This document shows positions 35,928 to 44,752 of a DNA stretch of 64,000 nt, in pieces. A program made the translations under genes and the position numbers. The notes under the pieces are model-generated. The model saw only the letters and a program-made list of their open reading frames with translations, was not told the DNA's origin and did no database searches. This stretch comes from Chromatiales bacterium (GTDB lineage: Bacteria; Pseudomonadota; Gammaproteobacteria; UBA6429; Thiohalophilaceae): contig JALVOC010000054.1 in the NCBI GenBank assembly GCA_027032075.1, forward strand, positions 1-64,000. Reading direction: 5' to 3'. Each line of letters opens with the position of its first letter. Position 1 is the stretch's first letter.

Positions 35928-37259
35928 TCAGGGCCAGATGCCGCGTTCCTCGATGGTGATCAGCAGGCGTTCCAGTGCTACCACCAGGGCGGAGGTATGC
36001 AAATCAACGATGGTGTTCGTTGCGGGATCATCGTTATCGCTTTTTGCTTTTTCGCCGGCGGCGTCCACTTTTTCCTGGAGCATCTGCCATTTGGCGACCA
36101 CCGCATCCACCGCATGGTTCATCCTGTTTTTCAGTTTTTGATTGATTTCCGCCAGGGTCCATTGCTCGTTTTCGATATTCTGTACCCATTCGAAATAGCT
36201 GGCGGTGACGCCGCCGGCGTTGACCAGAATATCGGGCAGCACATAAATACCCTTGCGCGTCAGGATCGCATTTGCTTCCGGTGTCACCGGTGCGTTACCC
36301 GCTTCGACAACGAGTTTTGCCCTCACGGCCGCGGCGTTGTCTGCATGGATCTGGTTGCTGGTCGCTGCTGGAATGACGATGTCGCAGTCCAGTTGCAGTA
36401 AATCATTATTGGTGATGCTCATGGTTTCCGGCAGACCCACGACAGTACCCTGCTGACGTTTGTGCTTGTCCACCTCATCCAGATTGAGACCGGTCTTGCA
36501 AAAGATACCGCCTTGTGAATCACTGATGGCAACGATCACAGCTCCGCTCTGGTGGAACAGTCTGGCAGCATTGGCGCCGACATTGCCGTAACCCTGAATT
36601 GCTATGCGGCTGTCTTCGAGTGCCGCCAGGCCGGGTATCGCGATGCGCTGCAGAAAACGTTGTACGGCATAGAGACAGCCCTGCGCCGTCGCCGCCCGCC
36701 TTCCTTCCGATCCGCCAAGATCGATCGGTTTGCCGGTAACGACGGGGCGGTTGTTACGCCCGGGATGCATGATGTCATAGGTATCGTAAATCCACGCCAT
36801 GGTGCGTTCGTTGGTGTAGAGATCGGGTGCCGGGACATCGGTGTGGGGGCCGATATCATCCCCCAGTTCAGAAATGAATCGCCGTGTGATCCGGCGTAAC
36901 TCGTTTTGGGAGAGGGACTTGGTATCACAACACACACCACCTTTTGCACCGCCAAAGGGTACATTGATCAACGCGCATTTCCAGGTCATCAGGGCTGCGA
37001 GCGAAGCGACTTCCTGAGAAGAGAGTTGAGGATGATAACGTATGCCGCCCTTGCCAGGTCCATTGGCGCGATTGTGCACCACACGATAGCCCTGAAACAC
37101 CCTGACGGAGCCATCATCCATCTGCACGGGGAAATTGACCACGATCGACTTTTTCGGCGCCGCGAGAAAGTCGATCAAGCCGGGCCGGGTTTGATCGAGG
37201 TATTCGATGGCGCCTTTTAGGCGTTCTTTGATCACCTGATATTCGTCAAATTTTTCCAT
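35928..37259 (-). CDS. Glu/Leu/Phe/Val-type dehydrogenase (probable glutamate dehydrogenase)
   Basis: 443 residues from ATG 37259 (MEKFDEYQVIKERLKGAIEY); the longer frame from 37340 begins in AT-rich promoter-like sequence. The N-terminal domain contains GPGKGGIRYHP and CALINVPFGGAKGGV with the catalytic lysine; the Rossmann part has IQGYGNVGANAARL. Reversible oxidative deamination of glutamate is the most likely reaction because of the overall similarity to NAD-type GDH. The first segment (DQTRPGLIDFLAAPKKSIVV) is typical of this class. No neighbouring nitrogen genes. Confidence 0.88.
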   Translation of the reverse strand: MEKFDEYQVIKERLKGAIEYLDQTRPGLIDFLAAPKKSIVVNFPVQMDDGSVRVFQGYRVVHNRANGPGKGGIRYHPQLSSQEVASLAALMTWKCALINVPFGGAKGGVCCDTKSLSQNELRRITRRFISELGDDIGPHTDVPAPDLYTNERTMAWIYDTYDIMHPGRNNRPVVTGKPIDLGGSEGRRAATAQGCLYAVQRFLQRIAIPGLAALEDSRIAIQGYGNVGANAARLFHQSGAVIVAISDSQGGIFCKTGLNLDEVDKHKRQQGTVVGLPETMSITNNDLLQLDCDIVIPAATSNQIHADNAAAVRAKLVVEAGNAPVTPEANAILTRKGIYVLPDILVNAGGVTASYFEWVQNIENEQWTLAEINQKLKNRMNHAVDAVVAKWQMLQEKVDAAGEKAKSDNDDPATNTIVDLHTSALVVALERLLITIEERGIWP

Positions 37260-37417
37260 GATCTGCAGCGGTCGTATGGGGGTTGTTTTTGATAAAGTAT
37301 ACGTTATAAATTCAGCGACAGCAGGTAATGATGGTTTCAATCACCAGCCCGCTACGGCTGATAACTCAATTCCCGATTTCTTGCTCGGAATGCGTATTCA
37401 GTCGTTCGCTTTCCCCT

Positions 37418-38809
37418 TTACTGCTGTTTGTCGTTTTTCTGCAAGGGCAGGTGTTCCTCTATTTCCTGCATGCCCGCTTCAATTGTATGTTCAATTTCCT
37501 GCAACAGCGTGGTTTTGCGCGTGATAAATTTCCGTTGGGTGATGCCGCGGTAGATCAGTTCCAGCAACACACTGCCGCCGAGCACCAGCCAGGTCGTATA
37601 GAAACTGCTGCGATTGGTCTGCCATTGATAAACGGCCAGCAGCAGGAACACGGCAAGCACGACCACAAAGCCAGTGGCAATAACAAGAGAATTGCCGCCA
37701 TATTCCGTTCGCAGGCGCCAGTGGGAAAAAAGCACAAACAGGTAGATCACCATGAACACGCTGCTGGTGATGGATGCGATGCCGTTGAGGTTGAAGAGCA
37801 AGGCAAAAGCGATACCGAGTGCGGCGGTAAGATAGAACCCTTCGCTGGAACCGAACCAGAGTTTGCGATCGAATGTTTTGGGCAGCTCGCCATCCCGCGC
37901 CAGCGCGTAGGCGACATTGGCACCTCCATAGAGGGTGGCGTTAAGGGCCGAAGCGATGGAAAAAAGCGCGCCCAGCGAGACCAGCAAAAACCCGCTTCGT
38001 CCCAGGAAGGGGCGGGCCGCTTCGGCCAGTGCATTGTCCTGGAATCTGATGAGTTCCGGCAGCGGCAGGTTACCGACCGCCACCAGGGAGACCGAAACAT
38101 AGATGAGAGTTACGATTAAAATGCTCAGATAGATGGCAAGCGGCACGTTACGTTGCGGATCCCGCATGTTCTCCGAAGCATTGGTGACCAGGCCGAATCC
38201 CATGAAGGAGAGAAAAAAGACGGCGGTGGCATTCAATGCGCCCTGGATCTCTCCGCTGCCAAAGCCGGGCATTACCCGGGCCGGGTCGATGCTATGGATC
38301 CCCAGCACGACGAACAGGCCAAGTATGCCCAGTTTCACCAGTACGATGATAAATTCCGCCTTGCCTACCGCCGAGGAACCCAGCAGGCCGAGCAGCATAA
38401 AGATCAGCACCACACCTGCCTCAGCCAGTCCTGTTGTCAGGGGTGAGGTTTCTGTACCCAGCAGGGGCAACAGATAGCCAGCGAACCCCTTGGCGAAGAG
38501 TGCGATGGAAATGACATAGGTCAGCCAGAAGAGGAAACTCAATGCCCCGGTGATGAGCCCGTCACCGAGGCCTTTGAGGATGAATTCAATGGGTCCCGCA
38601 TCGGAGATGATACGGCTGCCCAAGGTGGCATAGGAGTATGCGACCAGCAGGGCCACCAGGCTGGCGAGCAGGAAGACCAGCGGCAGGTTGTGTCCGGCCA
38701 GCCGCGCGCCGAGACCGAAAATGGAGAAGATACTGGCACCCACCATGGTGCCCACCGCAAGTGCCACCGCCTGCCAGAGTCCCATTTTGTCGTTTTTATG
38801 AGTAAGCAT
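37418..38809 (-). CDS. APC-superfamily amino-acid/polyamine permease
   Basis: 463 residues, about 12 TM segments. The N-terminal GLWQAVALAVGTMVGASIFS carries the APC GxxxG-type unwound helix. Substrate cannot be read. A second, related permease is at 48898-50208; both share the FDRKLWFG-like or MSKKKELP loop and AEAARPFLGQ/GRSGF stretch, showing that they are paralogs. The upstream region is occupied by the methyltransferase/ferredoxin remnant on the same strand. Confidence 0.88.
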   Translation of the reverse strand: MLTHKNDKMGLWQAVALAVGTMVGASIFSIFGLGARLAGHNLPLVFLLASLVALLVAYSYATLGSRIISDAGPIEFILKGLGDGLITGALSFLFWLTYVISIALFAKGFAGYLLPLLGTETSPLTTGLAEAGVVLIFMLLGLLGSSAVGKAEFIIVLVKLGILGLFVVLGIHSIDPARVMPGFGSGEIQGALNATAVFFLSFMGFGLVTNASENMRDPQRNVPLAIYLSILIVTLIYVSVSLVAVGNLPLPELIRFQDNALAEAARPFLGRSGFLLVSLGALFSIASALNATLYGGANVAYALARDGELPKTFDRKLWFGSSEGFYLTAALGIAFALLFNLNGIASITSSVFMVIYLFVLFSHWRLRTEYGGNSLVIATGFVVVLAVFLLLAVYQWQTNRSSFYTTWLVLGGSVLLELIYRGITQRKFITRKTTLLQEIEHTIEAGMQEIEEHLPLQKNDKQQ

Positions 38810-38842
38810 AAAAATGATGATGCTTGCTCGATGGTTTATTTG

Positions 38843-39031
38843 CTACCGTTTTTTTGTCATACGCCTGCCAAGCAGATTCAGTTTGAAACGCCGCACCGTT
38901 TCCGCTGGAACAACGGCACCACTGGGTCCCTGAAAATAGAGGGCAGCGCACGGGCATTGAACAATACAGGCACCACACTGCATGCAGCGGTGAGCCCGCG
39001 GTATATGGGCTATGCGTCTCTCCTGCTCCAG
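38843..39031 (-). pseudogene. C-terminal fragment of a [4Fe-4S] ferredoxin-domain protein
   Basis: 63 codons, in frame with the methyltransferase fragment above it but separated by a TAG. It reads LEQERRIAHIPRAHRCMQCG, then ACIVQCP, giving a canonical CX2CX2CX3CP cluster motif, and ends LLGRRMTKKR. The piece is cut at its 5' end. From memory of such neighbourhoods, the combination of a methyltransferase with a C-terminal ferredoxin domain recalls CpaM plus HgcAB-like fusion proteins, but only the ferredoxin motif is certain. Confidence 0.6.
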
Positions 39032-39172
39032 CTAAACACACCACTCGGCGTGGATATGGCGCACAAGCCGATCGTAAACGTGCTCCAAACGCCCCGGTGT
39101 CAGGAAACGGATGCCACGCTCATAGCGCTGCGGAGCGGACTCCAACAGGCGCATCAGTACATACAGGCTCAT
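39032..39172 (-). pseudogene. N-terminal fragment of a SAM-dependent methyltransferase
   Basis: 46 codons starting MSLYVLMRLLESAPQRYERG and continuing to LVRHI, the usual helical lead-in of a class I methyltransferase just before its glycine-rich SAM loop. After HIHAEWCV comes a TAG, and the sequence then joins the ferredoxin fragment. No SAM-binding motif remains, so this is a deletion remnant. Confidence 0.65.
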
Positions 39173-39309
39173 GCGCTTAATCTATATCATGTTATCGAAA
39201 GAAACTCTCTTGATTTGTTTCAGGCATGAACTGACGATGCCCCTGGTTTGAATATTGTTTCAATCAGCAACGTATGCGAACGCCCCGACAGAGCGGTGTT
39301 CGAAAACCG

Positions 39310-39329
39310 CCTCCATCACTTGATGGAGG
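39310..39329 (-). terminator. Hairpin containing the stop codon of the secreted hypothetical gene
   Basis: Inverted repeat CCTCCATCA / TGATGGAGG with a two-base centre, followed on the minus strand by CGGTTTTC. The gene's TGA lies in the hairpin. Confidence 0.55.
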
Positions 39330-39750
39330 CCGGTTCGGCGATAGCAGGGACAACCTTGCCGCCCAGCAGAATGGCCAAAAAGTAATTCCTGGGTTTGCCG
39401 TTCTCCATTGCGCGCAAATGCAGCAGATAATACCAGCGGTGTTTCAGTTTGTGGTCCCGAATGGGTTTGAGTTCGATATCGTAAACCTCAGCCTGTGTAA
39501 GTCGTGGATCTTTCTCAATCGATTGTCTGGCGTGGTTCAGCGCATCGGCAATGGTAAACGGCGGGCCTCCCTCGGCAGGATTCCATTGAGGACTCGCGGC
39601 GATATCTTCATCCTGCAAAAAAATGACCAGTTTCTGGTCGTCCATCACATCAAAGATTTCAACGGGTAAAACCCCGGCCTGCAGGCGTGCCGACGGAAGG
39701 AGCAGGGGTAATACGAAAACGGATAATGTGATGATCAATAGATACCGCAT
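39316..39750 (-). CDS. Secreted protein of unknown function
   Basis: 144 residues with signal peptide MRYLLIITLSVFVLPLLLPS and a mature part of about 118 residues. One section resembles the PepSY pattern loosely (ADALNHARQSIEKDPRLTQA, then an IELKPIRDHKLKHRWYYLL strand), but I cannot assign it. No cysteines in the mature part. Alone on its strand between remnants. Confidence 0.65.
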   Translation of the reverse strand: MRYLLIITLSVFVLPLLLPSARLQAGVLPVEIFDVMDDQKLVIFLQDEDIAASPQWNPAEGGPPFTIADALNHARQSIEKDPRLTQAEVYDIELKPIRDHKLKHRWYYLLHLRAMENGKPRNYFLAILLGGKVVPAIAEPASIK

Positions 39751-39909
39751 ACGTTTCTCCTGTTTTACTACTCAGAAATTTGTTGGTGTTTGAACGGCCA
39801 TCCTGACTTTCAGGACGGATTCGGTAAAGTAACAGAGTAATGCGTGCAGGTTTTACTGCCTGTGAATCAATGACTCGATACCAGGAACACTGTCGTTGGA
39901 GCCGGTTTT

Positions 39910-40029
39910 TTATTTGAGGCACCAGCAGGGGACCATGCCCGCTGCAATTATTAAAATAATAGCCAAAGGAACTTCAAATGGCGAGCACCGTTCCGGCACG
40001 AAGTACAAGTTCATGCCGTAAATATTTTC
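39910..40029 (-). pseudogene. C-terminal remnant of corA
   Basis: Reads ENIYGMNLYFVPERCSPFEV, then PLAIILIIAAGMVPCWCLK and a stop. It matches the end of the intact CorA (ASIYGMNFHFMPELSSPYGY, PLAIVLMIAAGIAPYWYFK) over the GMN motif and second TM. The rest of the gene is missing. It belongs to the decayed copy of the corA-pilZ duplication. Confidence 0.85.
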
Positions 40030-40162
40030 TCCCGATGAAGGAGCCTGACAGAAGCGACTGGATTTTGTCAGCAGGGCATAAGGTGTAATGCGGGGCCTTG
40101 CAACTGCAATGGGGCGTAACCAATCAACCAGGGTAAAGGGTAAAGTACAACACTGCAATCAG

Positions 40163-40231
40163 TGCCCGTGGTGCGAAACCCGAATCTGCCAATAATGTTA
40201 AATGATCTGGTATTCGGAACACTTGTTTTAG
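40163..40231. repeat. Nested-hairpin repeat, copy G (right end only)
   Basis: Right-hand 70 bp of the element (TGCGAAACCCGAATCTGCC, AATGTTAAATGATCTGG, TATTCGGAACACTTGTTTTAG). The terminus includes the stop codon of the adjacent PilZ gene (complement at 40228-40230). Confidence 0.85.
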
Positions 40232-40500
40232 TTAAACGTATCGCCCAGCCACAACCCTATTGTCCCGCGGTTGGCATATGCCACATAACCACGCAGGTAA
40301 CGGGAGCCAAACAGATTCCGCTTGTTTTCCGGCAAAATGACATCGACGACAACCCCTGAAGGTACCGTTGAGCCGTTCGTGCTGAGTCGCAAACCTTCGG
40401 AACTGACATCGAGCACCCGTGCATCCACGCTGCAACCGGTCCTGGTTTGCAGGATGACATCAAAATTTTCAGCACGGCGGGGAAAAAGACGATGTTCCAT
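40228..40500 (-). CDS. Single PilZ-domain protein (copy 1)
   Basis: 90 residues from ATG 40500, with AGGA six bases upstream; a longer frame from 40554 lacks a site. One PilZ domain: an N-terminal FPRRAENFDV segment in place of the usual RxxxR c-di-GMP loop, then DVSSEGLRLS (the D/NxSxxG motif). RxxxR is approximated by R4 and R8-R9 (MEHRLFPRR), so c-di-GMP binding is plausible. Close paralog of the PilZ protein at 42647-42946, with identical long stretches (VVDVILPENK, LFGSRYLRG, VAYANR). Confidence 0.82.
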   Translation of the reverse strand: MEHRLFPRRAENFDVILQTRTGCSVDARVLDVSSEGLRLSTNGSTVPSGVVVDVILPENKRNLFGSRYLRGYVAYANRGTIGLWLGDTFN

Positions 40501-40623
40501 TTCAGTTCCTCTCGTTGCCGGGTCGTGGCTTGCCCCGGGCACTGGCAGTGACATACGGGGTGGCCGGTTTTTTGCTGACTGTTGTTGCCCGGGTCACAAC
40601 AAACTTACACGGTATTTTTAGAA

Positions 40624-40708
40624 TAGTCATGAAACCGGAAAAAACAAGTGACGATCCGCCAGAATATCAATTTGATTCGGTCCAGATATTAAGGTGTGCG
40701 CCATCATG
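40624..40708. repeat. Segment shared with 43398-43475 (copy 1)
   Basis: TAGTCATGAAACCGG, AATATCAATTTGATTCGGTCC and GTGCGCCATCATGG appear in the same order at 43398-43475. Both lie on the same side of a PilZ gene. It supports tandem duplication of the whole segment. Confidence 0.75.
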
Positions 40709-40751
40709 GATTAGAGCGGATGTGCTCAAATCCCGCAACGCGACCAATAAC

Positions 40752-40801
40752 CCCTGATGCTCCGCGGCTTAAGTGGGGTGGTATTCGCAACGCTTATTTA
40801 G
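40752..40801. repeat. Nested-hairpin repeat, copy H (right end only)
   Basis: CCCTGATGCTCCGCGGCTTAA then GTGGTATTCGCAACGCTTATTTAG: about 50 bp of the right terminus, as in copies E and F. Confidence 0.75.
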
Positions 40802-40881
40802 AACCCTGCGCTCACCTTCAGGCAGTTGTTGCCGCTCTTTCTCAACCATTGCATCGCACGTTTCAGCCCATCGGGAATACT

Positions 40882-41829
40882 TTAGAGCCAGCCTTTGCGT
40901 TTGAAGTACCAGTAAGGGGCTATGCCCGCGGCAATCATTAAAACAATGGCCAAGGGGTAGCCGTATGGCGACGACAGTTCCGGCATGAAGTGAAAGTTCA
41001 TGCCGTAGATGCTTGCAATCAATGTTGGCGGAAGGAATACGACTGCAGCAATCGAAAAGATCTTGATGATCTTGTTTTGCTCGATGTTGATGCGGCCGGT
41101 TGTGGCCTCCAGAAGAAACTGTACTTTTTCGAAAAGGAAGGTTGAATGTTCGTTCAAGGAACGGATGTCACGCAGGATCTCCCGTAACAACGGCAGTTCC
41201 TCTGCCGGGCAACTTTTGCTTCGCAACAGGAAAGACAGTCCACGCTGCATATCCATCAGGCTGAGGCGGACTTTGTCATTGTTGTCCTGAACCGCTGCCA
41301 GCAACGCCAGCACTTCCTCAAAATCACGTTCGCCGGCATGAAAGACCCGTGCATTCAAATTTTCCAGTTTAATATGCAGCTGCTCCAGTAAATCCGCCAG
41401 CCGGTCCACTTTCAACTCGAACAACCCCAGCATGATACCAAAGGCATCGATGTCATGCTTTCCCTGTGTTTCAAGCTTCTGCCGGTATTGCTGGAATGTT
41501 ATCAGCGCCTCTCCCCTCAAGCTAAACAGGCGTCCGCGGCTGAGGACAAAGGCAACCGTTACGTTATAGGGAAGTTCAGGGGTTTCATGGAGGAAATAGG
41601 TGCGGATATGCAGCCCGCTGGCATCCTGAAAAAAACGTGAGGTGGCTTCGATTTCCACCAGATCATCCATCGCCGGTAAATCCTGATCATAGGTATCACT
41701 GACCCATGCCAGTTCCTCGGCGGTGGGTTGTTCCAGGTCAAGCCAGCAGGCATCGGGCATAAGCTGCTGCTTCTGGTCTATTGGGTGAGCAAGCAAATGA
41801 CCATTTTGCACTGTGTAGGCGGTGATCAT
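40882..41829 (-). CDS. corA: CorA-family magnesium/cobalt transporter
   Basis: 315 residues. A cytoplasmic alpha-beta N-terminal part, long helices (about 140-255) and two C-terminal TM segments with the family GMN motif in IASIYGMNFHFMPELSSPYG. Homopentameric divalent-cation channel. Encoded just downstream of a universal stress protein gene on the same strand. The C-terminus ends in lysine-rich YWYFKRKGWL as usual. A decayed second copy is at 39910. Confidence 0.95.
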   Translation of the reverse strand: MITAYTVQNGHLLAHPIDQKQQLMPDACWLDLEQPTAEELAWVSDTYDQDLPAMDDLVEIEATSRFFQDASGLHIRTYFLHETPELPYNVTVAFVLSRGRLFSLRGEALITFQQYRQKLETQGKHDIDAFGIMLGLFELKVDRLADLLEQLHIKLENLNARVFHAGERDFEEVLALLAAVQDNNDKVRLSLMDMQRGLSFLLRSKSCPAEELPLLREILRDIRSLNEHSTFLFEKVQFLLEATTGRINIEQNKIIKIFSIAAVVFLPPTLIASIYGMNFHFMPELSSPYGYPLAIVLMIAAGIAPYWYFKRKGWL

Positions 41830-41974
41830 CGTTCTCTTCCATCAGCCAGGTTCAAATTGCCGGTGGCATCCTCGCCCGCTGCATGGCATTCATGCGCTGC
41901 AGAAATTACAGTCGCAAGCTGAACCAGGTATGTGTTCCTGTCTTGTACGGCCGCAGGATTTACTTCCATGAGAA

Positions 41975-42421
41975 TCATGATTTAGCCGCCCGCACTGCCA
42001 ACACATCACAACTGGCTCGATGCGTCACACCATATGCGGTGGAGCCCAGGGTGGAGGTGATACCGTGACTTCCATGGGTCGCGACGATGATTAGATCGAT
42101 ATTTTGTTCTCCGGCAAAATGTACGATCTCCTGTGTGGCGGAACGCGTACTGAAGCGAACTGCCTGTGCCACTTTGTCATACGCCAGATGTTGCGCAAGT
42201 TCTGTCAGCAATTTGTTTGCCTGTTGTTCCCGGTAAACTGCGGGGTCGACATTTTCGGGAGTGATCTCCACGTTGGATCTGTCTTCCGGAAAATACTCAA
42301 CCACATGAAGCAGGGTAAGTTGCGCACCATAACGACGTGCTATATTGGCCGCGCGTTCTGCTGCTGCCCTGCCATGGTCCGAAAAATCCGTTGCACACAG
42401 GATGTTCTTGTAATCTTCCAT
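41975..42421 (-). CDS. Universal stress protein (UspA family)
   Basis: 148 residues, one Usp domain: ILCATDFSDHGRAAAERAAN at the start and the nucleotide loop IVATHGSHGITSTLGSTAYG near the end (G-2X-G-9X-G-S/T type), so ATP binding is likely. It precedes corA on the same strand by 145 bp. Confidence 0.92.
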   Translation of the reverse strand: MEDYKNILCATDFSDHGRAAAERAANIARRYGAQLTLLHVVEYFPEDRSNVEITPENVDPAVYREQQANKLLTELAQHLAYDKVAQAVRFSTRSATQEIVHFAGEQNIDLIIVATHGSHGITSTLGSTAYGVTHRASCDVLAVRAAKS

Positions 42422-42488
42422 TGTTGTCTCCTATTGGAATCGACATACATCTGGCTTGCTTGATATGAGAAAGAAAATAACCGTTATG

Positions 42489-42608
42489 CTGAACACACTG
42501 TAAATACCGTCGTTCCCGCACATCCCTGCGGCTGACGCTCATGTAAAACAGCTTTGTCCCTGATGCTCCGTGGCTTAAGTGGAGTGGTATCTGAAGCACT
42601 TAATTTAG
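42489..42608. repeat. Nested-hairpin repeat, copy E (left end lost)
   Basis: From CACTGTAAATACCGTCGTTCC through TGCGGCTGACGCTCATGTAAA to GGTATCTGAAGCACTTAATTTAG. Left terminus and left half of the middle stem are missing. It lies between uspA and pilZ copy 2, the same place as copy G by pilZ copy 1. Confidence 0.8.
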
Positions 42609-42646
42609 TATTTATAGTGTTTTACCTGCCCTGCGTCAGCAGGTTA

Positions 42647-42946
42647 TCAGTGATTGGCAAGCATCTCATCGAATTGATTTGCTGCATCGACCAGCCACAG
42701 CCCCGCGGTGTCGCGGTTGGCATATGCCACGAAACCGCGCAGATAACGTGAGCCAAACAGGCTTTGTTTGTTCTCCGGTAAAATGACATCGACGATAACC
42801 CCGGCAGGAATTGGCGAGCCGTTTACACTGACTCCGATGCCTTCATGGCTGACATCGAGCACTTGTGCGTCCACCGTTCCACCGGTCCTGCTTTGCAGGA
42901 TGACATCAAAATTTTCGGCATGGCGGGGGAAGTGACGATGTTCCAT
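42647..42946 (-). CDS. Single PilZ-domain protein (copy 2)
   Basis: 99 residues, MEHRHFPRHAENFDVILQSR at the start and DVSHEGIGVS as PilZ signature. GGGGGA is six bases upstream. The start codon follows the stop of the DUF2934 gene directly (TAAATG), so translation is probably coupled. It has nine more C-terminal residues than copy 1. Likely c-di-GMP effector. Confidence 0.85.
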   Translation of the reverse strand: MEHRHFPRHAENFDVILQSRTGGTVDAQVLDVSHEGIGVSVNGSPIPAGVIVDVILPENKQSLFGSRYLRGFVAYANRDTAGLWLVDAANQFDEMLANH

Positions 42947-43261
42947 TTATTTCCCCCGTTTGCTGAGTCGCGCGTCAACCTGTGCTTCGGCAATCAGCCA
43001 GTCTTCCAGTTTGGAACCCCCTTTGAAGCCACGCTGTTCGGCAATAAAGTAGGCGGCTTCAGCGATCATCTGCTGGCGGATACTGGCATCGACCGGGGTG
43101 GCGGCTGTTTTGCCGCGGCTGTTTTTACGAGCGGTTTTTTTCTTAGTGGTTGATTTTTTGGCGGTTTTCTTACTTGAGGCTTTTTTTGACCCTGCTTTTT
43201 TTTGCACGGTCTTTTTACGGGCCGGGGGTGTTGAGGCGGTCCCTTTTTTCTTTGTTGCCAT
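42947..43261 (-). CDS. Lysine-rich DUF2934-domain protein
   Basis: 104 residues. The first 55 are a Lys/Ala/Ser/Thr-rich tail similar to histone H1 or HU C-termini (KKTVQKKAGSKKASSKKTAK), and residues 60-100 form the short DUF2934 helical domain (IRQQMIAEAAYFIAEQRGF, WLIAEAQVD). The basic tail suggests nucleic-acid binding; the function of DUF2934 is not known. First gene of a unit with pilZ copy 2. Confidence 0.8.
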   Translation of the reverse strand: MATKKKGTASTPPARKKTVQKKAGSKKASSKKTAKKSTTKKKTARKNSRGKTAATPVDASIRQQMIAEAAYFIAEQRGFKGGSKLEDWLIAEAQVDARLSKRGK

Positions 43262-43796
43262 TTGACAACTCCTGTAAGTCTTTCGGGTGAAGTACAGAGA
43301 GGTTTCGCAGCTCAGTTGTAGCCCCGTTGTAACACCGACTCTGTGTTTACGCTGTTACCCAGGTTACATCGAACGTTACAACCGGTGTTTTCTAGATATA
43401 GTCATGAAAACCGGAAAACAAGGGTTCATCGGGACGCCAATTTGATTTGGTCCAGGTAAAAGTGGCGCACCATGGCAGCCGGCGTAGAGGGGGGGGGTAA
43501 TACCAGACCGTGGTATCGATGACAGCCGTTCGCTGCGAGGAGCTTTCATTGTTCTGTTAAAAACCTGTGATGGTGTCAATCTGGGTCGAGTTCCCGTTCC
43601 GCCTTCAGCAGCAGTAGCCTGGCTTCTTTACCGTTCCGTTTGCGCACCGTTTTCCCCTCATCCTCCACCATAGCAGCCAGTCGGTGATAACACCAACACC
43701 AAGGTAGACGGGGGACAGCCGGGTTTTTCCACAGGCGTTTGATTTCTGGTAATCTTGAACTCTGAGGCAGGAACAACAAATTGAAGGAGCAATGCC
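43262..43796. other. Intergenic region with duplicated tail and a G-tract
   Basis: About 535 bp. It contains the promoter of the DUF2934-pilZ unit, the duplicated segment 43398-43475 and a run of nine G at 43489-43497. A short minus-strand frame ending at 43576 (MVEDEGKTVRKRNGKEARLL onwards) is hydrophilic and may be a small gene or remnant; I do not call it. Confidence 0.45.
43398..43475. repeat. Segment shared with 40624-40708 (copy 2)
   Basis: TAGTCATGAAAACCGG, CCAATTTGATTTGGTCC and GTGGCGCACCATGG match the other copy in order and spacing. In this copy the DUF2934 gene separates it from pilZ. Confidence 0.75.
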
Positions 43797-44120
43797 ATGC
43801 GTGATTACAGCAACATGCCAGTCTTGAACTGGGAAGGCCCCATCAGCGCAAAAAAGGCCATGGCCCAGGTGCATCATGCCGAGCCGGTGATTCTGCAAAT
43901 GCCGGAAGATTTCACGCTGACTATCGACGCCCCCTCATGCGGCTGCGAAGCCGGTGACGATCCGGCACACCACATCAACTGCAATGCAGCCGATACGCTC
44001 AAGGCGCTGGCGGCAAGTAACAATGTGCCGGAACTGGCAAAGCTGGCGGAAATTGCCCACGAAGCCGGACAGGCAGTGGATATCGAAAGCGACAATCGCC
44101 GCATCATTATTCACGATTGA
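43797..44120 (+). CDS. Small cysteine-containing protein of unknown function
   Basis: 107 residues, with a good ribosome binding site (AAGGAG eight bases before ATG). No signal peptide. A central APSCGCEAGDDPAHHINCNA stretch has three cysteines and two histidines and could bind a metal; the C-terminal half is helical. No family recognised. Alone on the plus strand. Confidence 0.65.
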   Translation: MRDYSNMPVLNWEGPISAKKAMAQVHHAEPVILQMPEDFTLTIDAPSCGCEAGDDPAHHINCNAADTLKALAASNNVPELAKLAEIAHEAGQAVDIESDNRRIIIHD

Positions 44121-44248
44121 GGCTGTTTTTTCTGGCAAAGCACTGCACGGGCAAGCCGGCCTTTCAGGAGACCATGAGATTACTTAAGGTTGCCGCCGGA
44201 ATTTACCGGCGCCGGCGTTATCCCGTGTGGGTGTGGCCGGGAGAGAAC

Positions 44249-44689
44249 TTATTCCGTCGCCCGTACAATGAACACATCACAAGGTGCGTTCTTGACCATT
44301 TTGGTGGTCAATGATCCCAGGCGTGCCTTTGGCTGGCCAACCACGAGCAAGCCGGCCTGGCGTTTCTCGATCTGTTCCACCACCGTCTGGGACGGTGTTC
44401 CGCCGATCACTTCCAGCGCCGAGGGTTTGGCGCCGGCAGCCTCGATGCGCGGTTCCAGATCTGCCCGGATCTTCACTTCCTCTTCCAGATCCTGCTCTTC
44501 GTAGCTGCGCAGGGCGATATCCCCGTACGAGGCATCGTTGATAAGATTTGCCGACCTGGCCGGATAGACATATAACACCACTAGTCGGGCCTGCAGGCAT
44601 TCGGCCATATTGTGTGCACGCTGTACCACCGGCTCCAGAAAAGGGGAAGTATCGACAGCGGCAATGATCAGGGGTTGGGTATCGGACAT
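44249..44689 (-). CDS. Universal stress protein (UspA family)
   Basis: 146 residues from ATG 44689 (GAGG six bases upstream); the longer frame from 44728 adds 13 unrelated residues. Usp domain: LIIAAVDTSPFLEPVVQRA at the start, LLVVGQPKARLGSLTTKMVK in place of the nucleotide loop. The G-2X-G-9X-G pattern is not clean, so ATP binding is doubtful. Separate from the other Usp gene at 41975. Confidence 0.88.
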   Translation of the reverse strand: MSDTQPLIIAAVDTSPFLEPVVQRAHNMAECLQARLVVLYVYPARSANLINDASYGDIALRSYEEQDLEEEVKIRADLEPRIEAAGAKPSALEVIGGTPSQTVVEQIEKRQAGLLVVGQPKARLGSLTTKMVKNAPCDVFIVRATE

Positions 44690-44752
44690 GGGAACCTCGC
44701 GTAGAAAAAAACCACAATATTCTCGCAAGCATAGCGCGTTCTGTGGGGAATT

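Noticed and set aside
38690-39229. 179-codon plus-strand frame
   Set aside because: It overlaps the start of the permease and the in-frame methyltransferase/ferredoxin remnant on the other strand, which have real motifs.
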